Origin: a virus
Reading direction: 5' to 3' (one strand)
DNA: 64,000 bases
IMG/VR virus record: IMGVR_UViG_3300001041_000012
Span: 1 to 64,000 of that record
How positions within the stretch are numbered: position 1 is the first letter of the stretch; each line of letters starts with the position of its first letter. Below, one piece after another: positions 45,501-54,719 of this stretch. Below the pieces are notes generated by a model. That model was given only the letters and a program-made list of their open reading frames with translations. It was not told the DNA's origin and searched no databases. The position numbers and the translations under genes were made by a program.

Positions 45501-48500
45501 CTACGGAAGCACTAGTGACAAAGGCATCCATTGCTTGATTAGATTGTTGTCGGCGTGTATTGACTAAGTCATCAATATCAATAATAGCCTTGCCTTCGGT
45601 ATTAACTCTATGCTTAAAAAGTTCATACCAAGGCCAGTCGGCTTTAGCAAAGTTAGCACCAACTAAAACGTTGTCTTTTAATGCCGTGTCCAACTCATAC
45701 ATCGCTTCGGGTAACGTATATTTAGCATTTTCAGTTAAGTGACTTATTCCGGCCTTAGCGTCGGTCTTTAACTGATCCAACAAATCCTTATTAAGCTTAA
45801 GATCTTTATTGGCCCAATCGGCCTTTTTGTCCGGAGCATACTTGGCAATGTTGCGCATAAACCATTGATCTTCATCCTTAGCAAGATCCAATTTATCGAG
45901 ATCATTTAAGTGTGATTGCATCGCATCACTAGGTTTAATCATCATACTCAACTGACCATCATTTTGCAGGACGCCATTTTCTAAGTGTCGATACTGTAAG
46001 GCAATCTCCGTTGGATGAATCCAGGCATCTTGATTTGCCATGGCAACTTTAGGCTTGACAAATCCAGTTGTCTCAAAATCGACACCGACCATTTGATGAC
46101 CTTGATTGACTAAATCCATACTGCCAATGATCGTACTTGGGTTTACTTTCATCCGTTCAATGGGTGTCATCTTAGTTAAGTCGTCAAATCCAGCACCTAA
46201 GTCACGATAGACTTCATCTTGTATAAAGGTATTAACCGACTCTTCAATTGGAGCATTGTTAATTTGTCTTGGCATATCTAAGACCTGAGTCTTTCCTGGA
46301 GTATAAACCTCTTTAGTCGTTGATGTATCATAATACGATTGCCACTGTCCATTTGAGTTAGCAAAGTGAAGTTGATTGTCGCGAACTTTAAAGGTGTCTG
46401 TTGTGTATACGTTATCCTTACCAATTAGTTTCATCTGTGCTCTAAACCCAGGCGCTGAAATAATTTTAGCAAGCTCTACGGCTTCGCGAGCATCAGCAGG
46501 TTTTAACGTTAACTTACCGTCCTTTGCAAAGAGAGTAAATAGATCCTCATCCGTTTTAGAGTCTAAAAGACTGTTAATGATATTGTCTGATTCATTAACG
46601 CGGTCGTAACCTGATTCATAATGAGTATCTTTAGGTGTCCCTTTCTCTAAGAATTCATCATCTCCAAAATAATCCTCAGTATCGATATCAACTTCAGACA
46701 TATCAAACTTCTCATTATCATGCTTTAGAAGATGATGATAGCGATTGGCTGTCATGTTAAACGAATATCCTTTGGATTTAACACCCTCAGTAATCTTGTT
46801 AAAGATGTACTTAATCGTCGCATCATTTTCGAGCACAGGCGTGCCATGGCTTTGTATCGTTTCATGAATCATACGTGCCATTGATAATTCAGCAGCGTCT
46901 CGTACATTGCCAGTGTTGTGAAAAATCTCTTTATATAGATTACTTACGAAGTCATCTTCAAGGCCTTTTTCAAAGATGCTATCTGTCAGCTTACCTAGCT
47001 GATTTATATCCTTTAAGTTTTTAGTACCAACGGTTAAGTTAAGATCCGGCTTATTACGAATCGTAGTTATCATAGTAAGGTATGCCGTTTGCAACGTATC
47101 TTCGACTTCATGATTAAGAGCCCACGGTGCCTTAAGATGAAGAAGATCAAGAAGCTTCGTCGGTGCCTTGGACCTAGACCCTGATACTTTACTAAAACCT
47201 TTCATGAAGCTTTCTTCGACGGTTGCCATGTTTATATTGTTAAGCTCTAGGCTTTTCTTGTATTCACTTAGGTTTCGGTCACGAAGACGTTTAATCGTAT
47301 CATCAAAACCGTCTCTTAATGATTTCTCTAATTCTTCATCAGCAATAAGATTTAGCTGAACAAGTTTACTACCTTTAGATTTATCGAGAGCCAAAGCATT
47401 AGGAGAGATATCTTTAAAAGCATCCAGTGTCCTTAATTGATTTGTTTCGTTAAGACTCTTTAATAGCTTTTTCAGGTTCTTGGGTTTTTCAATAATGAAT
47501 TCGAGGTTATCTCCTGTTGCTTGAATCCCTTGTTCCGTAGCAATAATTCTACCATCTTTTTCAACGATATCCCATGGCAGGATATTGCCTTCGAAATAGA
47601 CACCTACTTTGTCTTTAGCAACTTGTTGCCATTTACTTAAGACTTGCGCTTGCCCCTTGGCGGACTGTAATTCCGCAGGCTCTAAATAACTAACTCCATC
47701 TATAATGGTTTTCTTAGTTAAAGCGTCACCAATATGCTGCCTATAAGCATTATATGGAGAGGCATCTCGTAATTCTCCGCGCTCCTTAGAGGCTTTAAGT
47801 AATGTCGATTCCCAGTCAGCAATCGTTTGTTCATGATACTCTTGAAGTCGATTTAATTTATCATCAACACCAAGACTTGACTCGCCAAGTAATTGCTCTT
47901 GAGCTTTCATAAATTGTTCCTTAGTAATTAAAGAAACATCACCCGTTTCAGCCATACGATCAATATTGGCATTAAGATTTCTTAAGTGATCAAATTGATC
48001 ATTCGAAAGTTCAATCATTTGTTCAAAGAAAGTTGATCGAGTCTGCTTTACTTTAGACTGAGTTGTCCAGAAGGTCTTGAAAGCCTTTTGAATATCAAAG
48101 TAGACATTTGCTTCTTTAGCTTCTTTAGCATATAAGGACCCCTCTAAGTTGAATCTATAATGTCGATATTTGAGTCCATTCTCAAGTACGCCAGCTATAC
48201 GTTGTAAAATCTCAAGTTGTGTCGGTTTTTCCGTCTCAGCAAACTTAAGAAGATCCTTAACTCCAGAAATCTTATAGATTTCTTCTAAGTCAATATTATT
48301 GAGTTTGCCATTCTTAGAGCTAAGATTAATAGCCTTTTGTAATGCATCGATCTTAGGACGATCAGCTATTTGAGTTTGAGCATAATACTTATTAATTCGA
48401 TCAAATTCAAGACTTGATTTATTGGTTAAGACATTAACTTTACCATCAATAAGATCCGGTTCAATTTCACTATAAGATAACTTTAGATCTTTATCTAACA

Positions 48501-49209
48501 AGTGATAACGTCTATCGCCGTTAGTCCCAATCTCAAGACCAAAGTTCTTAGCATCTGCATTCTTACTAAGTGCCAATCTATATTCTGCTTCTGAGATTGA
48601 CTCCCCTCGATCAATTTGCGTCCATGATTCAAGTCCTTGATAATCCTCTAAAATAGCTTTAGTTTGATAGAGTCTATTATACGACTCTAATTCGTCAACA
48701 TAACTTATACTAGAACCTGGCTTAAATCCCTCTATAGAGGGTCTATGATCTGGGCCAATAGCTATATTAAATGTTTTAGGTGGTAGATGTGGCCCTTGCA
48801 TTGCTCTCTTAGGAAAAAACTCATCTGCTGAACTTGAGTACGTCATGTACCGAGCAAATCTCTTATTACGTCGTGCCCAGTATTTAAAATCATGATTATC
48901 ATAACTCATATAATTAGGTTTATTATCGATTAAGCTATTGCCCTTTAGATTAAAGTAACGAGTCGCTGTTCTCTCATAATTATAATTAGGTAGTCCTATC
49001 ACTGGTTCATTACTCGGAATTTGCGTAGGAATATCCCAAAGCTCAGGATGATTAACTCTTGTTTTCCTAGGTAATTTATAATTAAAAATACTACTTTGCG
49101 GAAGCCTAGTTTCTCTTATTGGCGTATATGTAAACCGCTTAGGTGTGCTTAATTCAGGTTCGTCAGGATATGTCGGTATATAATTCTTAAACCAATCATT
49201 GTCGTTCAT
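42541..49209 (-). CDS. Tape-measure-position giant protein with DEDDh exonuclease domain
   Basis: A 2222-aa protein from ATG 49209. Residues about 1-1000 are mostly charged and helical without a recognised domain. About 1038-1385 carry the complete DnaQ-like signature: Exo I VGVDFETTG (Asp1044, Glu1046), Exo II VGANFAKADWPWY (Asp1191), an LDTQIMSRWL strand, and Exo III GAHEAMNDV (His1368, Asp1373). A long helical insertion lies between Exo II and the LDTQ strand. About 1640-1667 (EIIANMNAEIKANG) resembles a segment of the upstream giant protein. One transmembrane-like helix is at 2095-2114, followed by a polyproline run and a beta C terminus. It lies between chaperone-like genes and the hub, the usual tape-measure slot. 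Whether it measures tail length is inferred; the nuclease fold is well supported. Confidence 0.76.
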   Translation of the reverse strand: MNDNDWFKNYIPTYPDEPELSTPKRFTYTPIRETRLPQSSIFNYKLPRKTRVNHPELWDIPTQIPSNEPVIGLPNYNYERTATRYFNLKGNSLIDNKPNYMSYDNHDFKYWARRNKRFARYMTYSSSADEFFPKRAMQGPHLPPKTFNIAIGPDHRPSIEGFKPGSSISYVDELESYNRLYQTKAILEDYQGLESWTQIDRGESISEAEYRLALSKNADAKNFGLEIGTNGDRRYHLLDKDLKLSYSEIEPDLIDGKVNVLTNKSSLEFDRINKYYAQTQIADRPKIDALQKAINLSSKNGKLNNIDLEEIYKISGVKDLLKFAETEKPTQLEILQRIAGVLENGLKYRHYRFNLEGSLYAKEAKEANVYFDIQKAFKTFWTTQSKVKQTRSTFFEQMIELSNDQFDHLRNLNANIDRMAETGDVSLITKEQFMKAQEQLLGESSLGVDDKLNRLQEYHEQTIADWESTLLKASKERGELRDASPYNAYRQHIGDALTKKTIIDGVSYLEPAELQSAKGQAQVLSKWQQVAKDKVGVYFEGNILPWDIVEKDGRIIATEQGIQATGDNLEFIIEKPKNLKKLLKSLNETNQLRTLDAFKDISPNALALDKSKGSKLVQLNLIADEELEKSLRDGFDDTIKRLRDRNLSEYKKSLELNNINMATVEESFMKGFSKVSGSRSKAPTKLLDLLHLKAPWALNHEVEDTLQTAYLTMITTIRNKPDLNLTVGTKNLKDINQLGKLTDSIFEKGLEDDFVSNLYKEIFHNTGNVRDAAELSMARMIHETIQSHGTPVLENDATIKYIFNKITEGVKSKGYSFNMTANRYHHLLKHDNEKFDMSEVDIDTEDYFGDDEFLEKGTPKDTHYESGYDRVNESDNIINSLLDSKTDEDLFTLFAKDGKLTLKPADAREAVELAKIISAPGFRAQMKLIGKDNVYTTDTFKVRDNQLHFANSNGQWQSYYDTSTTKEVYTPGKTQVLDMPRQINNAPIEESVNTFIQDEVYRDLGAGFDDLTKMTPIERMKVNPSTIIGSMDLVNQGHQMVGVDFETTGFVKPKVAMANQDAWIHPTEIALQYRHLENGVLQNDGQLSMMIKPSDAMQSHLNDLDKLDLAKDEDQWFMRNIAKYAPDKKADWANKDLKLNKDLLDQLKTDAKAGISHLTENAKYTLPEAMYELDTALKDNVLVGANFAKADWPWYELFKHRVNTEGKAIIDIDDLVNTRRQQSNQAMDAFVTSASVDIPEAEARFIAEKVFARGKVFTNKNTKLLSDDLRKSLTEISTMGRRNNYLSQVVNQLAQGNVEKAKALKGPNRAGPIKKEIVDAINERTGLTKTAGYLDTQIMSRWLNQDERHHDLASVIKRETGSVLTGAHEAMNDVQGMMDATDSLVNKFMAKFKHEKVQPGDWFAKLSVQYDNVPLGTYQVGDDGVYEVKPKIKGHKSTYAMDLLAPEDPLNKEAKRRKYTIQGKSKSEIQAKLNKNYLYGSKEEAEQFADYLTWDHARRQSEKLNNYDEIMRTKRHIAMAKKSPIDSTEFGGIYEDLEVKAAQERFQSKYDIKTGDLTNLGLVDQVEQDFRNGKPVTLQDKALAVNAHRFDPEYGIYQSQTHLSHNQLQNLSNMEELMNSDEMTFRETTHRKVRALEESRVINRDEAAEIIANMNAEIKANGSRPKTKVHGVVDLGQIGRTESSKTMMGSLLDIQGEEFSMAAATPKQASQGIWSIAGDLSKQYIDRGIDEGTALRYALRRQVMPALRKRFDLKSNKVDTLAKQISQMVMNGEVKNLKTGETVDPFVMADDLTKPVTLNKDTTWDQINERLFKDINANITDLQKTRVEQSMSILDSNLPLYTRSVTDYGDIDSHLPMQGDGTASKYLKDLDDTLSTVLDKDLHTRNWEKARDAAYNLRSTIYNGAPIADAHAESLRIDAAVKSGHYSPEFSTEVGNFDKASTEMQRQLYGDMTYLGQGEYSGSKLSELPRTYMQKVIEDPTYKYSSIKNAIQRYVNLTPDGPDNKGAVQRRYVPEPITRRLREEIGISQEELEAGFRNGNKRDRQIVAEAIAKVNRPLVETMKDGLNHPKGLISNTISDLTRGSFRMPEFHMPERTGIIGLGIGAVALAGLVLKNSIRQDKNTPGSRPNGEVPTGDSNYIPPPPSPPQQPVAHVETKGEGLDGYHIKVSAKNSVGVSNDHIGNTISRGMQESTGVAQVNINSKDDHQAFSMDFVRNMFTNLI

Positions 49210-49229
49210 CTAATAGATCCTCCCACTTA

Positions 49230-49252
49230 AGGGAAGTCTATTAGACTTCCCT
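49230..49252 (-). promoter_or_regulatory. Intercistronic hairpin, 11-bp stem
   Basis: AGGGAAGTCTA and its exact complement separated by one base, overlapping the TAG stop (49251-49253) of the 1822-aa gene. The transcript continues TTAAGTGGGAGG, so there is no U-run and the next SD lies just beyond. It is positioned like the other junction hairpins. Confidence 0.65.
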
Positions 49253-52200
49253 ACATAATAAGTGATGCATTCTGATTAACATACTCTTCAAGCTCTTGAC
49301 GACGATCGCGAGCAATGTCGACATCGACCTTATATCCACTGGCAGGATCTACTTGAACCTGTATATCATGAAGTCCCGTAGTTCCTAGGAGTTCTTCTAA
49401 GACGCGCTTAATCTTACCAGGCGTTGTATGTTTATTAGGACTCGGTGTTGAGATCTTAGGGTTAAGTAAAGCCGCCCGGTGTTTATCGTCCGCCCAGATA
49501 TTAAATTCGGATTCATCCATGCCTTCGTGTTTGACAATCTTTACTTTAACGTCATCTAAATTAACATCTGGCCGCCACCCGCCCCACTCGCTCCCCGGAA
49601 GTTCATGAGTCTTAAAGTATTCTTCGAGTTGGGGCTTTTCCTCAACGGTCTTTTCGCCCCACATCGATTCAAGAACGCGCCTGAGATAAAGTGGTGTTTC
49701 TCTTAAGAGTTCTTTACGATCGGACTCAGGTGCCGTTACAAACGGCATTAAATAATCTCGATCCTTTTTTGGAAGACCAGCAAGTAAATTCGTTAAAGGG
49801 TCGCCCGATTCATAGCCATACATCGTTTGTTTAGACAACTGATGATATTTAAGCGCCTCACGAGCAATAGGTGTTGTTGGTGGAGTCTTAATATACTTGC
49901 GTTTCTCTTGTACATCAGCCATAACCTTATTGACGGAACTCATAATCTCAGCTTTGTTATTGCCAGAAATGACAACATCATTGCCTTGTCTCTTTATCTC
50001 AGCATTCATGGCCCGCAGAATCTCTTTTGCTTCAGACTCGTTTGCCTTATAAAGCTTACGTTTCTCTTGAAGCAGATACCGCTGGAGTTTCTTGTTAAAA
50101 TCAAGTCGTGTGTTCTGTTTACTTAAATACTCATCAACATTAAATCCCTCTTTAGACAAAGCCGTATCGGCCGCTTGTCGATATAAGGATTCATATTTAA
50201 CATACTTTAATGTATCTAAGTATTCGTTGAAGTTCCATTCTTTGTGTCGGCGTTCTGGAATCCACTTCTCTCCAGTAATAGCATCATGGGCTGATCGATA
50301 AAGCGCACCGCCTCCTACCGTAGCAGCTCCAAACATAGCTCCAACCAATTTACCAAACGGAGCCTTACCCCTAGATACGCTTGCTCCAAAGAGAGAACCG
50401 ATTAGGGCACCAGAAACGGTAGCTACAATCGGATTACGACGAATTAGATTATCATACCAAGGAACTAAGTAGTCGTCTACAGGATGTTGCCATGTTTGCC
50501 AGTCCTTACCATAAAGATCGCGTCGTTCATACGACTCACGAGCGGAACGAACTTGTAAGAACTTTGTATTTGCCGGACTATCTAGATGGGCAAGAAACTC
50601 CCATGCCTTACCGACACTAATCTCATCGGATCTAAAACGAGCATGTACTGCTGCCGGAGAGAAGTCCTCGACTTTCTCTTTGCCAAGGCCCTGATTAATA
50701 AGTGTCTTATTAACATTTGTCATACCTTTATAAACGACAGATTGAATTGTCTGATACGTATTGTCTTTGATCTTATTCATTAGATCCGCGTTATAGCCAA
50801 TTTGAACCTTAGCGCCCGAATAAATAATCTTCGATAAATAGTCTCGCGCAGCGTCTGCTACTTTATTATCTTTTGCATTAGAGACAGAGACCCCTGCAAG
50901 TCGTATTGGATTATCTGGATACTCTTTCGTGAAGAAGGTATTATTATCAATGACTCTATCAACTGTAACGGTCTCTTTCTCGATCTTAGAATTCGAGAAC
51001 CGATACGGATAAAGTCGCTTAGGCTTTTTCTTGGCCGTTGTTTGTTGATTGATCTCTTTAATCTGTTCGACTTGATCAGGCTTTAGATCTGTCATTCGTG
51101 TGAGTTTCTTAATTGTCTTGAGTTCATCCGAATAAGGAGCGACATCTGATAAGATTCTATAACGGTCAACCCAGTCATACATATCGGCTGGGCCTACGAT
51201 ACCTTTATCAATCATACCTTTGACATAGTCGCGGGCGTCATTAACTTTAGCGATTGTCTGATCCAGCATCGTTTGATCGAAATCAAATCCATAAACCTTC
51301 GGAGGAAGTTCCGGTTTATCTCTATTTAAGTGAACTAGATAAGCCCTATGAATACCGGAAGCATGCATGTAGAAATTGATCTGCTCTTGGTTCTTTTCAA
51401 ACATCTGATTTTGATTATATTTCTTATCAGACATCGTTTTAAAGTCCATAACGGCTCGTCCATCTGCTACATTTTGAGCAAGATTTCCCAAGTTAAGTAT
51501 ACCATGCTGACTATAATATTCCAAGAACTTTTGATTATCGACAATAGCATCATAGATACCACTAATGCGCATTTCCTTATCTTCCAAGTGTTCTTCTGTC
51601 GCAAGGGCAACACCGGAATTAATAAGTTCTCGCTCGGCTTGTGCGTGGATTTTAGTCCCGTAGTTTAAGATCTCTTCCATGTCATCGTTATTAAAGTCAT
51701 CCATATGGAGTAGATGATTGACAATTTCTTCTTTCGTTCCACCGATCGAACTGGCGCCAATCTTCATATCCATCGGATTACCAAGACCCCATAGAGCTTC
51801 GTATCCTGAGCCTGGCAGCCGTGTTTCACCGTTAGGTATCTTTACATAAGGATCGCCATGTTTAAAGTCCGTAAAATAAGAACTCCCCGGCATCCAGCTC
51901 GGCATCTGGTTACGTACGGGATTAAAAGCGTCTTCCCATTTCTCACGATTACCAGTGAAACGTCGTCCAATTTCATTGACGTCATCTCCAAAACCACCGA
52001 TCTGTAGATCCCAGAATTGTCTTCGCATACTTGTAATGGCCCTTGTATCTGCAATTACAGGATTAGGTGTTATTTCTCCGGATGCCGTATTTGCCGCGAA
52101 ACCATACATACCACCCATTTCTTTAACACCAAGCCAAGCCCTAGCACCAACTTGAGACCCCTGTTGAGAAACCTCTATACTCTCACCATACGTTGAATTC

Positions 52201-54719
52201 AAGTCTTGATCGTCATCAATCGTAATCTCACCGAACGAATCTCTATTGGGACCTACGTTATCTCGTACAGTCCTTGGAGCGGTCGCTGTGATACCCTTGA
52301 AGGTTCCACGATAAGGTTGCTTTCCACTTTGTCCACTAAAGCTACTACCACTGCCAGTAACCCCTCCAGGGCCCTGTGGTATCATATCAACCATCTTACG
52401 TTGATAGATTATGTCAGACGGCGTAGGGCTTATTTTGCTATCACTATAAGTACCCTTATGAAGCTTATCCCAAACTTCTAAATGCATCTTGTGTTGAGGT
52501 TTTAAGATCTGACCAATTGTTGCTCCAGCTAATGGGCCTACGATTGGTATCTCGTCAATCTCCGGGATACCGCCGGTCATTAAATAAGGTCTATCTAGTT
52601 TATGTTTTTCTTCGTAATGATAAGGATCTGTTATTAGGTGTTCAATAGGTGCTAATGGATGACGAGGCGTTGGGAAGATTGAGTTCTCCCAGTATTCGTC
52701 CTTAGAACCCCATAAGACATCTGTGTACTTATAATCTGACTCTATCTTTCTAACCCAGTTAGGCTCCCAGTGATCAATCTTAGCTCCCGTATACGGAGTG
52801 TTTCCCATAGGCCACCAGCGACCTTTACGAATTGGAACCATACCGGTATCCCAAAACGTCTGAGTTTCCTCTTGTGAGTCATTAAGATCAAATAGTCGAC
52901 CTACAATAGGAAGTTCAGCGATCTGTTCTCCACCCTGGAAGAGATCAGTTTTATGTTTCGCCCACTTGGTAACCCCTAATTTATCACGAACTCCTGCAAG
53001 TCCTATAGAAGCATTCTTATAAGTCTGAGCAATACCTTTTTCAAAGTTAACTCCTAGATTATCTTCAGATTCAAAGTTTAGATAATTCCAAGCGGCGATA
53101 CCGGCAACGATTGGAAGACCACGACGTACCAGTAAATTGGCAAAGATGTCAGCCGCAGACCCTTGATTATAGATAGGTAATCCTAACTTAACTTGACTGA
53201 GTGATGCATCGATCCGTTGAAAGAATGTATACGGTAGAAGCGTTGCCGTTGTTATATTATTAGGATCGTTACGTCCGGCGAACCACTGTTTAAAAACAAC
53301 ACCTGGATCGTCTTTACCCAGGTGCTTCATCTTGTTCATGACAATATAATCAGGTTTTTCGCTAAAGGCGTATTTTAAATCACGTTCAGCAATCTTGTCC
53401 CATGGCTTAAATCGATCCACGTAATTCGCAAAACCAGGAATATAAGACATAGGATCAAATGCACTAAACTTCGTATTCGGGCCATCTGAAAATCCGATGC
53501 CTAACGTGTCTGAGAAAGCGTAAGCCATCTTACCTAATGAGCCATACTTCTTTGGACCGGTATAATTCGATGTCGTAATATTAGACATGATCCTCATATT
53601 ACGAGCAACGGGCCCCTCTTGACTCGCCGATAAATAGGTGTTCTTCATGATGGTCTCAAGTTGACCATCGTTAAGTTTCGCCTTATAGACATTTCCATTG
53701 ATAAAGACAAAGTCTTCTCCGACTTTGCGATCCATGGCTTTGCCTATAGAGTTAGATAATAAGGGATTGTAATTATCTCCAGATAAGAAATGAGCAAAAG
53801 GAACCTTGTCGATATTAAAGATATTGTCAACATAAGCCATTCTTAAGGGATTGATATTAACAAACGGGAATCCAAAATCCGTAGCAGCACTATGAATGAA
53901 CCGGTTCATGATATTATGAGCATTACGCATGTCAGAAACATTATGAGCCGCACCTTTGGCCTTGCCAATTTCAGCGTTCGTCATAATGTCTTTGTCAATC
54001 ATAATATCATAGTCTAAATTAATACCCTTTTTAGCCATAGATTCCTTATAGGTATCAAAGCTTTGCACGAAGCTTTCAACGGCTTTAGGATTTTTAAAGA
54101 GATCATGTCGCCCTGTTTCTAAAACTTCCCGTGCAGTTATTTGACGATATCCCATGGTTTTAAGACGCTCTGCCTGCTCTTTATAAGTTACGCCATGATC
54201 ACGAAACAAAGCTTCCCTGGCTTCGCTCATTATGCCGTGAATATCATCTGCTGTATGATTCTTATCAGTTAGAGAGTTCTTAAGTCGACTAATCTCATCC
54301 ATACTTTTCTCTAATGAAGAGAAAATGAAGTCGGCTTCTTTAGCTTGGGCTTCTCCAATATATTTGGGTAGCTTAGACATACCTGTAAAGACCATGCTTA
54401 AGGAATTTTCAAGCCCATATTTCTTGAAGTTTTCGCTAAACTTGAATCGATCTTGTCCTGCCCATTCTTCGATGCCTTTCATAGACTTTGGCAAATAACC
54501 CTCTTTGTATTTACCAAGTTGTTCAATCAAAGAAGAAATTGGCTTTCGAAGGGCTCCACTCTTTAAAGCCAAAAGGCCGCCAACGGCTAAACCCGTGGCG
54601 GCTGCTCCATACCCTATCGCCTTATCTAAGAATGAGGAGGACTCTTGAGGTTTATCCAGATATGCTTGATAAGGTCGTTTACCTTCTAGATAATCTCTAT
54701 ATTTATTTTGATAAGCCAT
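49251..54719 (-). CDS. Tape-measure-position giant protein with RecB-type nuclease and degenerate SNase domains
   Basis: A 1822-aa protein. ATG 54719 is used because SD GAGGTG is seven bases away; a TTG three bases upstream would be too close. A hydrophobic helix lies at about 33-56. About 1015-1175 hold a full RecB/Cas4-type PD-(D/E)XK series: GTKIHAQAE (His1025, Glu1029), GIYDA (Asp1057), VMDFKT (Asp1092, Lys1094), QINFY (Gln1113, Tyr1117). About 1246-1349 resemble staphylococcal nuclease (VDRVIDNNTF, IRLAGV, NVNKTLINQGLG), but the catalytic Asp/Glu positions read Ser/Asn and the second Arg is missing. Two hydrophobic segments follow at about 1430-1474. The start overlaps the preceding gene by 17 bases. 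Length and position fit a tape measure or injection protein. Confidence 0.76.
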   Translation of the reverse strand: MAYQNKYRDYLEGKRPYQAYLDKPQESSSFLDKAIGYGAAATGLAVGGLLALKSGALRKPISSLIEQLGKYKEGYLPKSMKGIEEWAGQDRFKFSENFKKYGLENSLSMVFTGMSKLPKYIGEAQAKEADFIFSSLEKSMDEISRLKNSLTDKNHTADDIHGIMSEAREALFRDHGVTYKEQAERLKTMGYRQITAREVLETGRHDLFKNPKAVESFVQSFDTYKESMAKKGINLDYDIMIDKDIMTNAEIGKAKGAAHNVSDMRNAHNIMNRFIHSAATDFGFPFVNINPLRMAYVDNIFNIDKVPFAHFLSGDNYNPLLSNSIGKAMDRKVGEDFVFINGNVYKAKLNDGQLETIMKNTYLSASQEGPVARNMRIMSNITTSNYTGPKKYGSLGKMAYAFSDTLGIGFSDGPNTKFSAFDPMSYIPGFANYVDRFKPWDKIAERDLKYAFSEKPDYIVMNKMKHLGKDDPGVVFKQWFAGRNDPNNITTATLLPYTFFQRIDASLSQVKLGLPIYNQGSAADIFANLLVRRGLPIVAGIAAWNYLNFESEDNLGVNFEKGIAQTYKNASIGLAGVRDKLGVTKWAKHKTDLFQGGEQIAELPIVGRLFDLNDSQEETQTFWDTGMVPIRKGRWWPMGNTPYTGAKIDHWEPNWVRKIESDYKYTDVLWGSKDEYWENSIFPTPRHPLAPIEHLITDPYHYEEKHKLDRPYLMTGGIPEIDEIPIVGPLAGATIGQILKPQHKMHLEVWDKLHKGTYSDSKISPTPSDIIYQRKMVDMIPQGPGGVTGSGSSFSGQSGKQPYRGTFKGITATAPRTVRDNVGPNRDSFGEITIDDDQDLNSTYGESIEVSQQGSQVGARAWLGVKEMGGMYGFAANTASGEITPNPVIADTRAITSMRRQFWDLQIGGFGDDVNEIGRRFTGNREKWEDAFNPVRNQMPSWMPGSSYFTDFKHGDPYVKIPNGETRLPGSGYEALWGLGNPMDMKIGASSIGGTKEEIVNHLLHMDDFNNDDMEEILNYGTKIHAQAERELINSGVALATEEHLEDKEMRISGIYDAIVDNQKFLEYYSQHGILNLGNLAQNVADGRAVMDFKTMSDKKYNQNQMFEKNQEQINFYMHASGIHRAYLVHLNRDKPELPPKVYGFDFDQTMLDQTIAKVNDARDYVKGMIDKGIVGPADMYDWVDRYRILSDVAPYSDELKTIKKLTRMTDLKPDQVEQIKEINQQTTAKKKPKRLYPYRFSNSKIEKETVTVDRVIDNNTFFTKEYPDNPIRLAGVSVSNAKDNKVADAARDYLSKIIYSGAKVQIGYNADLMNKIKDNTYQTIQSVVYKGMTNVNKTLINQGLGKEKVEDFSPAAVHARFRSDEISVGKAWEFLAHLDSPANTKFLQVRSARESYERRDLYGKDWQTWQHPVDDYLVPWYDNLIRRNPIVATVSGALIGSLFGASVSRGKAPFGKLVGAMFGAATVGGGALYRSAHDAITGEKWIPERRHKEWNFNEYLDTLKYVKYESLYRQAADTALSKEGFNVDEYLSKQNTRLDFNKKLQRYLLQEKRKLYKANESEAKEILRAMNAEIKRQGNDVVISGNNKAEIMSSVNKVMADVQEKRKYIKTPPTTPIAREALKYHQLSKQTMYGYESGDPLTNLLAGLPKKDRDYLMPFVTAPESDRKELLRETPLYLRRVLESMWGEKTVEEKPQLEEYFKTHELPGSEWGGWRPDVNLDDVKVKIVKHEGMDESEFNIWADDKHRAALLNPKISTPSPNKHTTPGKIKRVLEELLGTTGLHDIQVQVDPASGYKVDVDIARDRRQELEEYVNQNASLIM

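Noticed and set aside
49827-50126. Plus-strand open frame of 99 codons
   Set aside because: Antisense to the same tail gene; composition is typical of a reversed coding strand and no start signals are present.
51348-51668. Plus-strand open frame of 106 codons
   Set aside because: Lies wholly inside the 1822-aa tail gene, has no SD of its own and its product has no recognisable pattern. All plus-strand frames here are shadows of minus-strand genes.
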